IMG/VR virus record: IMGVR_UViG_3300025141_000022
Location: 62,001 to 126,000 of that record
DNA length: 64,000 bases
Strand: one strand, 5' to 3'
From: a virus
Below the pieces are notes generated by a model. It was not told the origin of the DNA, searched no databases, and saw nothing but the letters and a program-made list of their open reading frames with translations. Position 1 is the stretch's first letter. Every line of letters begins with the position of its first letter. Shown piece by piece: positions 12,301 to 21,600 of this stretch. Position numbers and translations under genes: made by a program.

Positions 12301-15300
12301 CGACCTTCGCACGACCCCGGAGAAACGCGAAGGAAGAGCCGGTATTGGTATTTATCCAATAGATGGCGCCACTGACGTGTTCGATAGTTACAGGTGGATT
12401 ACAGCTTCTTATTGGGCCGGCCAAGGTGGTGATGAAACCCTCGGCCGCAATCCGCATGTGGCCTTTGAGGCCATGGTGATAGCCGCTGATGGACCCAAAG
12501 AGTTTGGAGGAGTGTGGAACAACGTCAAGACCGGTTCTGGTGATGATAAATGGCATCGCTGGATAACTCTTGCCGATGATAATGATATGGAAGAACATTT
12601 CGCTCCCCCTGATGGTGCAGCCATTTCTCACCGCGATTTGGTTACAAATGTTGAATTGACAAACGCTTTGATTCTACAAAGAAACCGTGGACCCCATGGG
12701 TGGCCATCATGGAAACAAATTAGAGGCTCAGAGCATCCAGTTGTGATAGCTCAAAGAAAAACAAATACGATTTCTGTACTAGATGAGCCAGTTACTATAA
12801 CGTTGCCAATGACAGCTAGCAGTACAACACTGTCCTTGAGCCCGTATGTTAAATCATGGCGAGGCCACAGGTTTACAAATTATGTGGAACCCGTTGTATC
12901 AAGAAACCACCCAATGGTCACAATTGTTGGAGATGCAGCGGTAACACACACATACAACAATAATCTAGAAATGTTTTCAAACCCTGTACTAAACGAGAGG
13001 TTAGGCACATTTAGCTCTAATGAAGAAGGCAATCAGATGTATGATTCTCTATTGCCGACATACGCGACAGCCACAGGTATTACTCGTGTAGGAGGCTTAC
13101 AGCGACCTTCATTCGGCCTCAAGTACACCGAAACAGTTTTCCCACGCAAAGAGAATGCCTATCAGCGCAAGTCTTATTATAGAGAAAACTGGAATACAAT
13201 GTATTGGAAGAATAAGAGATGGGAAAGAATGGAAGGTCGCGGTGCGCTATTTGGAATCCCCTTCGGCTTGCCAATTAGTCACTCCAATCATCCTTCTGCC
13301 GGCGGCTTTGTTGAAGGCCGACATGGGCTGTCCCAGTCATATTGGCCATTTGCTGCCACCAATCATGGCGTTGTACAGGACGCTTCGAATACGCCGGGGC
13401 TTGCATTTGTAAGAGTTGCCTCCGCTAGCGTTTGGCCCCTGGACGCAAGGCAAAACTTTGCTTATGCCCCAATTGCACCGGTCCTTGGATGGGATTATAC
13501 GAGCAGCGTTGACTACGGATATGGCACAACGAATGATGGAAACCCCTTCGGAAATGGGATTAACCCAGAACAATTAGGAGAGGATTTTCAACTGCATGCA
13601 ACAGGTACTTTTCGAACTCTAAGTTCTGATGGTGGCCTTCGTGCAGCTATTGCCGGGCACCCGACAATGAGCTATTTCGGTTACAGCCCCGGCTCACGAA
13701 TACCAGATCCTGCGATTAATGGTTCTAACTCTTCATGGTTTTATGTTCGTGGAGCCCCTTGTGGCATTCTGCAAAATAGTTTTACACAATTTTCCTGTTC
13801 GTGGAATGAAGAACTTGAGCGCCAATGGGAACAGTCCACTGGATTAAGTGCCGCCGAGATAAGCACTCAACGCCAATACGTTTTAGGCAAAGGGCCAAAA
13901 AGCCGGCCAATGTTTATGGCAGGTCCGATTTATGCGAGAAGGCATACACTTCCGACAGCATCTTCGCTATATTCTCCTTCTCATGGCTTTGCCTCCATCG
14001 AAATCATGGCCGACACGACCGCAACCCCTGGAGGTACAAACCATTGGAGACTGTCTGGCTCAAATACCATAAATACAGATCAAATGTTTGGAGGCGACAC
14101 TCTGTGGGAAGCCGGCGATCAGGCCGCAGCCCAGGGTTCTTGCTCCTTGGATGCCCCGTTCTATGAATCTTATGAGGATTATGCTAAAGATCTAAAATCA
14201 AGAGGAAAAGGGTACGGCCTGATCCCAGAGTTTAGGATTTCCGATCATATGGAAGATTATATTGTCAATCATGACGGTAATTTCATGACAGAAAACTTAG
14301 ATTACTTTAATGTTACTGGGGCTTCTGGAGTTTCAGGGTCTAGTGAAGACGACTTCTTTAAAATATACAGCAATACAGACTTTATGAAGCACTTTGAAAA
14401 GATTAATAATGATCATGATTTTACTGGCGGCCCAGCGTCTATCTCGTTAAAAATGAAGGCGATAAAGAAATTCGTTCCATATAGTAGTTTTTATCCTGCT
14501 CTTCACACTGTGGAAATGTCAAAATTGTTTGCTAAGTGTTATGGCGAGTATGTTATAAATCCTGCCCGACCCGCAGATAACGAAGCCGGGGATACCTTTA
14601 AGTGGGGTGCTATGAACAATGAACAAGCGGCATTTTGTAAACCCTTCTTTGGCCCTGGAGTGTTGTTTAATGCGATAAAATCAGGAATTGCAGTAGACTA
14701 CCCATTTACTACTGGTTCTACCACAACATTTGCGGCTCATGAAGCTGTCGCAGCACCGTATTGGCCTGTCCTTGCTGGCTGGTCCGGTCTTCCCGTGTCG
14801 GCTTCTACGCTGGCCGGCGGCGCAGGACACAACTGGGGCGCGATCCCTTGGCTAGTAGAAGATAAAACTGGACATACAGCCAATAGCTCACTGAGTATGA
14901 GTTATGACTATTCCTCTCAAAAGATGCTGGGCGTCAAACATGGAAACGCAGATGGTCCAGGCTATCGCGGCTTTCTGGAATCCACCGCCGAGTTGTTGGC
15001 ATTTTGTGCTCAAAATAACAATATGTTAAATTGGAGCAGCTATTCAAGCAACGTAGATCATGGATCAGCCCGTCTGCTATATACCGCTGAAAGTACTGTT
15101 TATAATCCGCAGGCGTCTTATTACAAACGCTTGCCATTTGAGGCTCTAGTGGAGCCAGAAAAATATGTTAAGGATCAGTGGATCACATGGGATGAGCCAC
15201 ATCCATCGTGCTCGTTTACAAGAAGCTACGCCGGCGGAGGCCACATGCCTGAAGACGGAACATGGTCAGCGACCTTTACGCCCTCTATGGGTACTGCCTC

Positions 15301-17518
15301 ATGGAATGGCGACGGGGATATGCGATATAAACTGGCTATGAACAACTTCTTAGCAGAGGTGCCCACATTCTTCTTAAAGGGTGCAGGGATGTCAACTATG
15401 GTATCGCGCCCAGAATCCGATCCGCAATTCGGTGTTGCTGAGCGAGGCAAAGTATATGCTGCTATGGTTAAACTTAGAAAAAGTCGCTCAAAGACCGGGC
15501 AAGGCCGCACCGTGTATGATGTATCTGGTACTTTACAACAGGATGGTTTAGGTTATGAGCGCCCATCTGAGCCATATCCAGAAACAATTACAATGTACAG
15601 CAGACCTTCAGCTTTTGGACCACCAACTTATTATTCTTTCATGGGTTTTTATCCACAGTATACGCCTCCTTATTATGATGGAGAGGCTTGGGCCATCTTA
15701 AGGTTTACCGGCTCGGATGAAGGAATTACGCCCAACGGCTTTGGGGGTCAGTTCAATAAATTTACCCTAGATGAGATTTTACAACACACTCAGGTGGAAT
15801 ATGTTAGGGTATCACACACTGGATCTGTCTGGGCTGTAGTGCCGCATCAGTCGGGATCGGGACTAGCTTATCGGGATGGGCTGTGTTTACACGAAAAAGT
15901 TAACGATCAGGCAATGCAAGTGTCCGCATCATTAAATCTTTTCCAGAAAGCAGAAATTAAATCTGTTGAATATGATGCAATTACCGGTCTACCATTATCA
16001 GTCACTGATGATCCAACAGCGAACTATCAAGTTTGGGCAATTCAGCCTAAATGGGAAACGCCAATTCTTAACTTTAAGGGCGTTGATGTCACTATGCCAA
16101 AATACGGCTCAGGTTCGTGCGCCCGAGGGATGTGGCATCAATATGGAAGAACTCCGACAGGCTCCGAGGGAATTTATATGGAAATTGTAGATGTGCCAGA
16201 ATCATATATTCTTAATGGGCCCACTGGCCTAGGTCAATTTGATACTCACAACGGCCATGCACCAATTCACCATATTGATAGTAGACAATATGTTGATTAT
16301 TATACTGGTACCGACTCGTCGGTTTCGGGCATCGGTGCGCTTATATATGGAAACGCCCCCGCCACCGCCGTCAGTGATACACAAGCCGCCCGAGAAGCTG
16401 GTTTAAACAAGACTGGCTCTTTGGCAGATTTAGTAGGATTCAGTCAGCAGCCAGTCAAGTTGGGCCAGACCGCACAGTCAAAGACGGTTTCTGAAGCAGT
16501 CATCGCCGTACCATTTATGGAGAGAAATGGCGAACGAGTGCTGTTCAACATTAGCAGAGACACGATCAATGAAGCACAATACAAGCTCATTGGTGGAGCC
16601 CGCCGCGAATTGGGACTCTCTTCGGACGGGTATGATATAAATCCAGGCGATACTATTATGTCAATGGTTGAAAAAATGGGAAGATATGTATTCCCACCAA
16701 AGATGGACTTTATTACAAATGAAGATGTTGAGCCGTATGCGATGTATATATTTGAATTTCAACACACCTTCGATCAAACAGATTTGATAAATATGTGGCA
16801 AAACTTGCCGCCAAAATCCGCCACAAAGGTGGAGACACAAACAGTAACTATTACGCATGAATTATTAGCCTCAGAATTGCTTGGCTTGCAGCAACAAGAG
16901 AGCGGCAAGAAGCTTCCAAATGAGCTTCAATGGATGGTGTTTAAGGTGAAGCAAAAGGCAAATAAAGATTATTTCAGTAAAATCTTTGGCTCAAACTCTA
17001 AACAAGATACAGCGAATCGGACAGCATTCTCAGCAGTGAACACAAATACGTTTAGATTTAATTTTGGCGAGTTGACCAATGATACTGTTTCGAGTCAAGA
17101 GCAGGCGCCAGATTATAGTTATAACTGGCCGTATGACTACTTCTCACTTGTAGAGTTGGCTCAGCTGGATGTATCTGTGACATGGGGAGATGTGCCATTA
17201 CCGGGAACTACCGCGATATCAGTACCACAATATTCAGCAGCAGGAACAAATATGCAAGCATCTAGACTGCAAGTTGGCCAAGAACCTCTCATCGCGGCCC
17301 CAGGACTTGTAACTCAATTGGACTTTTCGAATCCCCGCACCGGTGGCACCCGCGCTACGGCATCTCCCGTCACGACAGCTAATGCAGATATTTTAGCCTC
17401 AGCAGTAGAATTTTCAGCTACTGCATCACCAGTCGCAGCTGCAGCCACTGCAGTAACTTCTACAATTACGGCCACTGCTGGTAGTGCTAAGTTGGATGCT
17501 ATTGTGAAGAAAATATAA
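6362..17518 (+). CDS. Giant virion protein, 3718 residues, LamG-like domains
   Basis: One uninterrupted frame of 11.2 kb. Residues about 155-400 form a concanavalin/LamG-like fold (EFWFKKES near 204, WQHYAISVG near 288, MDEFRYWKGL near 360). Residues about 590-645 hold a helical segment with KSKGTEKSLRNMLRCFGV, a motif I associate with large baseplate or fibre proteins of marine phages. Residues about 697-903 look like a second LamG-like domain (WHLSVRVKP, VRYWADYLELD). The middle 2400 residues are Gly/Ser/Tyr/Trp-rich with no recognised domain. The chain ends in a helical region (about 3390-3570) and an Ala/Thr-rich tail. The position after gp6 suggests a baseplate-anchored fibre or baseplate periphery protein; function is inferred only. 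Confidence 0.85.
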   Translation: MSVKDLFEKQKLKVIANQSPDSQASDVESADWVASKMASDKTVYPRIDFTTASNFARWGSAEQYYKDAWTRIADQYPYDGSKTEKQQWIQNSSQFDLFIFDTEYPRTTGYVTLSYNGGSGWGNTSSSGISAAPSGGYGFPSDVEYIEILGGPHTSSGGMVGKSLHSVFTSSNKFHDDLTASYDFRYGTRESNLKYDLNYVSGGVTLEFWFKKESFDATKTRKEIIFDLWNGKASSSTDYGRLTVELTSSHEAGTPFRLTCMSGTTGVNFGLLGSDVTTGSLESWQHYAISVGNTGNGHLQAKLYISGTLNDERVFNNQAFTTPVTGALNAYIGALRTAPSGATDVSLTSSWKGAGKLSASMDEFRYWKGLRTAKDIGRNWWTQYAGGSNTDLSNTSLGVYYKFNEGVCEIEKHDTVLLDYSGRITNGSWVGYTLGARNTGSAIVSSSYTSASAEFHDPIIYRNHPTVAATCDRLLVSGSEWDLYNNATIFGSIPEWITTDDDPSTGTGANQLLQLTQIMGSYFDTVHAQIDFLNQIKDPAYMSGSTLSSRAFEHSKRLLEDQGLLVPELFIDADIISQIDQRDETREYEMDLVDVKNMIYQNIYNNLTYMFKSKGTEKSLRNMLRCFGVDDELIKINLYADSVKYKFLDNYRTISVRKNYADFNDPDRFDSSVYQQTASNNADSVSFISGSGDDAKEPSLGMTTTCEVYFPNKLPEDHEAYFDTPFTTASVWGMHTADGDNPTDFAYTTATNYANFHVYAIRDELESPHVSFMLSSSAPYYMPTLTSSLFYDVYDGDRWHLSVRVKPQPVDLVASGSSGSYDVEFHGVQMIMGTALNEFLATGSMTNAQGKAFLKSGKRLYAGAQRTNVTSSAVVKYSDVRLSSVRYWADYLELDALHAHAKDSKNVGVLYPDRSISAANTTLNNRKIHKANTLALHWSFNNLSSSDDGGDAVGTAGSSDAGFWIEDDTSGSVTLKSRDGWMGGITGPQHTARGSYYMASDTGSISQQHISTMKQNIPEAMSMTDQIEIRSQDDLTFTKDSRPINMFYAIEKSMYQTISEEMLNMFATIVEFNNLIGEPVHRYRQEYKDLSVLRQMFFEKVKNTPDLDKYIQFYKWLDSALSILLMQLMPASANSSNGIRTLVESHVLERNKYWNKFPTLEMKVDDPESGAEGINKHLYNWRFGHAPISKSERDNVFWWNQRAERDEDISTLAGAAISSSVADVNTDRARMLSSSVQVLTRKYTTPFRFAVDESKEYRGGVNAEKNKKRDLVYTMTTPAGHINVPTEIPKNIMIVDDIDVGTMDRGPTRPGNNDLDILEPNRKYKYNFKLRTFKDDQDPKDSYVSIMKGSFAVPFVIVSSSVTSGYNADFIDKFMSGAQITNLHHDAYGPDYEVPMQGPFTNKYVGGHQSRHIELNSYASRAAGSASAHAGLDSHLTRPEAWKLLFGPTVWEAAAHDTVALVSASMLGFVGADYPHPVGNPGEPSYPVTAALKATRYREEHAKRPVNIRNIMLTTGSYTLGAGHELLRHAAQTKAPTVLGNYRKPYNYVHTAGRITQRRYLRDFSGSSVLPEILTGSGLHATTNPHALIGIYNPRYGGVGVVFGRDQSQLFRNRKSDDSAYEDGRSVFEMPRRQKQEVVFVNRFSAPGSWETSHGFLDVHSGEYSVYNSLNYRNMFVRGSSSGEGNASIYRVSNHMTRDMSHLTRETRDGLAALLQRPAGRFGIDSVYGAVTAEDYDASASFHKVPRNLLRRLEFNKTGSYDLSSEGGPSVGASLNSETFTTASKYDNFYIQHPIPRSDFQYKWIHDSAGRSMRTGSHWSKKWQQGDLWFGYAPVDGLLSGSDPDSPEMWASAFTWPTSSDYGFVTALSGGGVAEGKLINSASYAGHANSGSAKFLFALNERIHTGSDKGYNNKADTNLNTDALGRQAYRSYRFNWAMKNFPIVDPVVAESNSLGHFASGAHSPPGISVGINSDGGAIDPDLRTTPEKREGRAGIGIYPIDGATDVFDSYRWITASYWAGQGGDETLGRNPHVAFEAMVIAADGPKEFGGVWNNVKTGSGDDKWHRWITLADDNDMEEHFAPPDGAAISHRDLVTNVELTNALILQRNRGPHGWPSWKQIRGSEHPVVIAQRKTNTISVLDEPVTITLPMTASSTTLSLSPYVKSWRGHRFTNYVEPVVSRNHPMVTIVGDAAVTHTYNNNLEMFSNPVLNERLGTFSSNEEGNQMYDSLLPTYATATGITRVGGLQRPSFGLKYTETVFPRKENAYQRKSYYRENWNTMYWKNKRWERMEGRGALFGIPFGLPISHSNHPSAGGFVEGRHGLSQSYWPFAATNHGVVQDASNTPGLAFVRVASASVWPLDARQNFAYAPIAPVLGWDYTSSVDYGYGTTNDGNPFGNGINPEQLGEDFQLHATGTFRTLSSDGGLRAAIAGHPTMSYFGYSPGSRIPDPAINGSNSSWFYVRGAPCGILQNSFTQFSCSWNEELERQWEQSTGLSAAEISTQRQYVLGKGPKSRPMFMAGPIYARRHTLPTASSLYSPSHGFASIEIMADTTATPGGTNHWRLSGSNTINTDQMFGGDTLWEAGDQAAAQGSCSLDAPFYESYEDYAKDLKSRGKGYGLIPEFRISDHMEDYIVNHDGNFMTENLDYFNVTGASGVSGSSEDDFFKIYSNTDFMKHFEKINNDHDFTGGPASISLKMKAIKKFVPYSSFYPALHTVEMSKLFAKCYGEYVINPARPADNEAGDTFKWGAMNNEQAAFCKPFFGPGVLFNAIKSGIAVDYPFTTGSTTTFAAHEAVAAPYWPVLAGWSGLPVSASTLAGGAGHNWGAIPWLVEDKTGHTANSSLSMSYDYSSQKMLGVKHGNADGPGYRGFLESTAELLAFCAQNNNMLNWSSYSSNVDHGSARLLYTAESTVYNPQASYYKRLPFEALVEPEKYVKDQWITWDEPHPSCSFTRSYAGGGHMPEDGTWSATFTPSMGTASWNGDGDMRYKLAMNNFLAEVPTFFLKGAGMSTMVSRPESDPQFGVAERGKVYAAMVKLRKSRSKTGQGRTVYDVSGTLQQDGLGYERPSEPYPETITMYSRPSAFGPPTYYSFMGFYPQYTPPYYDGEAWAILRFTGSDEGITPNGFGGQFNKFTLDEILQHTQVEYVRVSHTGSVWAVVPHQSGSGLAYRDGLCLHEKVNDQAMQVSASLNLFQKAEIKSVEYDAITGLPLSVTDDPTANYQVWAIQPKWETPILNFKGVDVTMPKYGSGSCARGMWHQYGRTPTGSEGIYMEIVDVPESYILNGPTGLGQFDTHNGHAPIHHIDSRQYVDYYTGTDSSVSGIGALIYGNAPATAVSDTQAAREAGLNKTGSLADLVGFSQQPVKLGQTAQSKTVSEAVIAVPFMERNGERVLFNISRDTINEAQYKLIGGARRELGLSSDGYDINPGDTIMSMVEKMGRYVFPPKMDFITNEDVEPYAMYIFEFQHTFDQTDLINMWQNLPPKSATKVETQTVTITHELLASELLGLQQQESGKKLPNELQWMVFKVKQKANKDYFSKIFGSNSKQDTANRTAFSAVNTNTFRFNFGELTNDTVSSQEQAPDYSYNWPYDYFSLVELAQLDVSVTWGDVPLPGTTAISVPQYSAAGTNMQASRLQVGQEPLIAAPGLVTQLDFSNPRTGGTRATASPVTTANADILASAVEFSATASPVAAAATAVTSTITATAGSAKLDAIVKKI

Positions 17519-17537
17519 GGAATACTAGTTAGTAACG

Positions 17538-18677
17538 ATGACATTTTTTAATAAAAAAGAAGAAGTAATTGACATACAGCTAACCCAGTATGGCAAGTAC
17601 TTATTGTCTAAGGGCAAATTTAGACCTCACATGTATGCGTTTTATGACGATAATGTCCTATATGACAATGAATACTCTGGCTTGCCTTCCGGCTCTCAAA
17701 ACGATATCGAGGGCAGAATTCAAGAAGACACCCCTTCCTTAAAAACACAGCATGTATTTTCCGGTATCGAAACCAATATTACAAGAATAAATGAATTGGT
17801 CCGATCAGGAAAGGAACACATAGGCTCAGAAAATATTCTACCAGTAGGAGAAAAACATTTTTCACTAGCCCTTCCCCTTGGGACTACCAAGTTAGGTTCA
17901 GAGTATGCTCCTTCTATAAATGTTAATTTTTTAAATAATGAGATTACTAGTTCGATCTCGTATATGACAGGTGCTCACCCTACAATGCTAATACCACAGA
18001 TCGAGTCGCGGGCAACATATGAAACCAGTATTGGTGATACAAATAACGGAGAAGAAGCCGGCGGCTACTATTCAAAGTCATTCGATGATGGAACTTTCAT
18101 TCAGGTTGATGATGATTACTTACTGTTAGAGTTATATGAAAATGAATCTTTTTATGGAACAGAAAATTTTGACATTGAGGTATTCTTGGTAGAAGAGGAT
18201 GATGTATCTGGTTCAATATATACACCGGGATTAGATTCTGAAAAGCAATATAAGCAAGAAAAACTTATACCGCTACACTTTAGAAGACCACCAGTAGAGA
18301 TGAAAGATGGATTCCTGATGGACGACAAAAGTAGTTTTTCCCAAGAGGCGATTGAACTTACTCCAGCCTTTGTTGGATACTGGTTTGATGTTCTCGTTGA
18401 TTATGAAATAGATACAGATGTTCTTTGTGCGGCATTCCAAAGCAACGAAGTTAAATCTCTAATAGGAGATCCACAATTCTATTGCCCAGAGGCATCTCTA
18501 GATGATGCTTCTCAGGTCACATCAATTAAAGACACAACATCGCTGTACGATTCAAACACAGTTTACGAAGATCCAGAATGCCGTATTGAAGAGATATCAG
18601 ACTCCACTACATCATGGTATTGGAAAGCACCTAAATCGGGCGTCAGCGCCAATGAAGATGAGGATTCAGAGACATAA
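17538..18677 (+). CDS. Tail structural protein with DIxLTxxGKxLLxKG N-terminal domain
   Basis: A 379-residue acidic protein. The first ~55 residues (FNKKEEVIDIQLTQYGKYLL, then SKGKF and FYDDN) form a compact domain also present at the N-terminus of the protein at 24900-25805, so the two appear to attach to the same or equivalent partners. The remainder is unrecognised and ends in an acidic tail. The start has AAGGAA upstream, and the stop overlaps the next ATG by one base (TAATGG), implying coupled translation with the 1248-residue protein. A tail or baseplate role is inferred from location. Confidence 0.75.
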   Translation: MTFFNKKEEVIDIQLTQYGKYLLSKGKFRPHMYAFYDDNVLYDNEYSGLPSGSQNDIEGRIQEDTPSLKTQHVFSGIETNITRINELVRSGKEHIGSENILPVGEKHFSLALPLGTTKLGSEYAPSINVNFLNNEITSSISYMTGAHPTMLIPQIESRATYETSIGDTNNGEEAGGYYSKSFDDGTFIQVDDDYLLLELYENESFYGTENFDIEVFLVEEDDVSGSIYTPGLDSEKQYKQEKLIPLHFRRPPVEMKDGFLMDDKSSFSQEAIELTPAFVGYWFDVLVDYEIDTDVLCAAFQSNEVKSLIGDPQFYCPEASLDDASQVTSIKDTTSLYDSNTVYEDPECRIEEISDSTTSWYWKAPKSGVSANEDEDSET

Positions 18678-21600
18678 TGGCTTTAATTAATCAAGAAAAT
18701 CTAATTGGCGATCAGTTACCGAATGTCTTCATAAGTTTTATTACGCTAGAAGTATCTGGTGGAGATACCATTGTACAACGTAACCCTCATATTGAAACTG
18801 GAGTTGCCCCGTTCAGAGGAAGGGATCGTACCGGCAAGACCGTTACAATATCTTCATCACCTTTGTATAGTAGCAAGACTACATCAACCAGCACCTTGTT
18901 AGTTAAAGTGCAATTGCTGTTGAAAGAAAAATATGATAGCGATCAAAAGGGTGCATGGACTACAGATGAAGAGTTTTTAAAATATTTGAAAATACGAGTG
19001 ACACAAAGTAGGGATAAAAGATTAACACAATCATTTGAAAATGGAGAATTCACCATTGATCCTGAAAGTTATGCCTCTTCTTCTATGGCTTCATACGCTG
19101 ATACCGTATCGTTGGCTCTAAAAGATTATCTTAAAGAGATTACTGAGTACACATATACGATTGATTCGGCCGGAAATAAAATCTATGATGTTCCGTTTGA
19201 AACGACATTCGCGCACAGCGACACAAATCCAACACATTTGTCTTATTTCGCTGCAGTGTATTTTGATACACAACAGATGATAGATGATTACACTTTAAAC
19301 TTGCCTAGCGAACTGAAAAAGAATGTTTTTGGTAAAATAGTTGGTGAAAAGGTCATCGCCAGATCGGCCAAGGTTGAAAATGCTACGGCGCTTTTCTTGC
19401 CAGATAAAACTGTATATGCAGGACCAACGCACAAGGACTCTCGCGGCCGACTGCGCAAAGGAGCCCAAGCGGTCACTTCTCACAATTCAGGTCACCATCA
19501 CGAATATGTTATGTATATACAAAATTCTGGTCTTGCCATGGCAGTCGTTTCTGGAGGTCACACACATAGTATCGTAAATGGAGTTGTCCAGCCCGGCGGT
19601 GGCGCCGCAAATCTACATACGCATACTTTGCCACCACCACTTAGTAAGAAGACAGTCCCTAACAGCACAGTTAAAGATCTGAGGGACGCCCAAGAAACCG
19701 AAAGGGTACAAATAGATTTTTCTTTGATTGAAGAGGCAATATTAGGAATCCAATCGACTATTGGTAAAGTATCAGTTACGGATAAACTATATGTGCCAAA
19801 TATGTACGCCGATGAAACCTATTTTTCGGATTCGTATATGTCTCGCGACAAAGACGGTAACTGCAGGTTTCTATTCACACTTGACTTTTATAAAGCTCTC
19901 CGAGAAAAAACTCATTATGGAGCACTGCTTTCCACTACCGACGATAGAGTAAAAGATGAATTATTAAATTCCTGTATTATCAAAGAGGTAAAAGTATTCA
20001 GAAGGCGAGTTAAAAGTGTCCAAAAAATGAATCGATTAGGTTCAATAGTTACTGCCCGTGAACCGTACTCCACCATAAGCGAACCAGAACTTATAGGTAT
20101 AAATAGTAGGGCCACTGCCGGCACCTTTGATTCTAAAACTTTATATAGAAACGAATATGGAGGATTTACTGTTAATTCATCTGCAGAGACTTCTATAATT
20201 GGCGTTCTTGGAGAAGTAGAATTAGCTTCTGTAAACTCGCAACTTGGCCTACGCCATTTTATGGTTATGGACGATTCAATGTCAGAAGTCACTGATGGAC
20301 TCTATCAGTATGGAGTTGAATTCACTATTCAAGACTCTACTAAAGAATATCTTAAGAAGCAGTTAGACTCTTTATCTAAAGTTCGCGATTCAATGTTGGC
20401 ATATTATGCAGAAGCTAGCGATCCTAAATATTTTGATGTAAAGACAAATCGGTTTACACAAAAATTTATAGAATTAAAAGATAGGCAATATCCAATACTA
20501 AGATCGCGTTCTGAAGGGGTCGTCACGGCTATTAAAAATCAGACACTCTCGCCTAAAACTGAAGTAATGGTTAGAAACTCAAATAGGCAAAATATTGAAC
20601 ATGCGCCTTACATAAGAGCAACATCGGAATATTTAAAAGTGCTAAATACTATGACAATGAATGCACAATATGGAAGAATCAAAAGCTTTACTAGGGCACT
20701 GTATTCAATGTGTTCTCCAAAGTTGGGCACGCCAGATGGAATATTAACCTTTTTGCAATTAATTGAGAATTTGATGTTGCAAGTACAAAGGACAATTGGC
20801 GAAAACAATACACAAGATAGATCTAGAAGCAAAGCATATACTGGCAAAGCTCTACCAAAGTTTACTGTTACAAGATATTTCGATGAAACATTTGATAGTA
20901 ACGTGTTGAAAGAGACTGGTTATGATTATCTATCTGGACAAGACCAGAATAACCTGGGCCTCCGAGTTGTCAATGGGCAAGAATATATTCAACGAGCCAC
21001 CTCAGAAACAGAACAGTATTTTACCACAACGGATTTAACTCTTAATCTAGGCTCTTATCTTCCAGCAGCTTCAACAAATGACACTGAACTTACATTTTTA
21101 ACACCAGCGTCTGTACAAGTTGGTGGAGTCACTTTAGACATAATAGACCAGGGTTCCTCAGCACTGGTAGCGGAAAGTTACCAAGCAATGGAGTCTCTAA
21201 TAACAATGTATAACTCTTCAGATTCTGGAGCCCCTGCACCGCTAACTACCGCTTTGGACACAACAATTAACTATACACCAGTTGTGGCAGATACAGGCAC
21301 GACTATGACCACGCTTCAGGGCCTTACAGACGCCGTGAATAGAATTAGTGCTGAAGAAGAAATGGTTGTGTATTCTGATATTAGGCCATACTTAGGAGAA
21401 GGTTCAAATCAGGTCAGTGCCTCGCTAGATTCTTCTATACTCTCAAAGTTTGGCTCTAGTACGTTGGCCAGTATAATTTTTCCATCATCAGCACCGTCGC
21501 TATTAACAAGTGTTTTGGCTAGTTCTAAAATAACAGGATACGGGGTTAACAGAACAACTACTACGACCTCTAATATTGGCACATTGGCTGCAGTGCCAAC

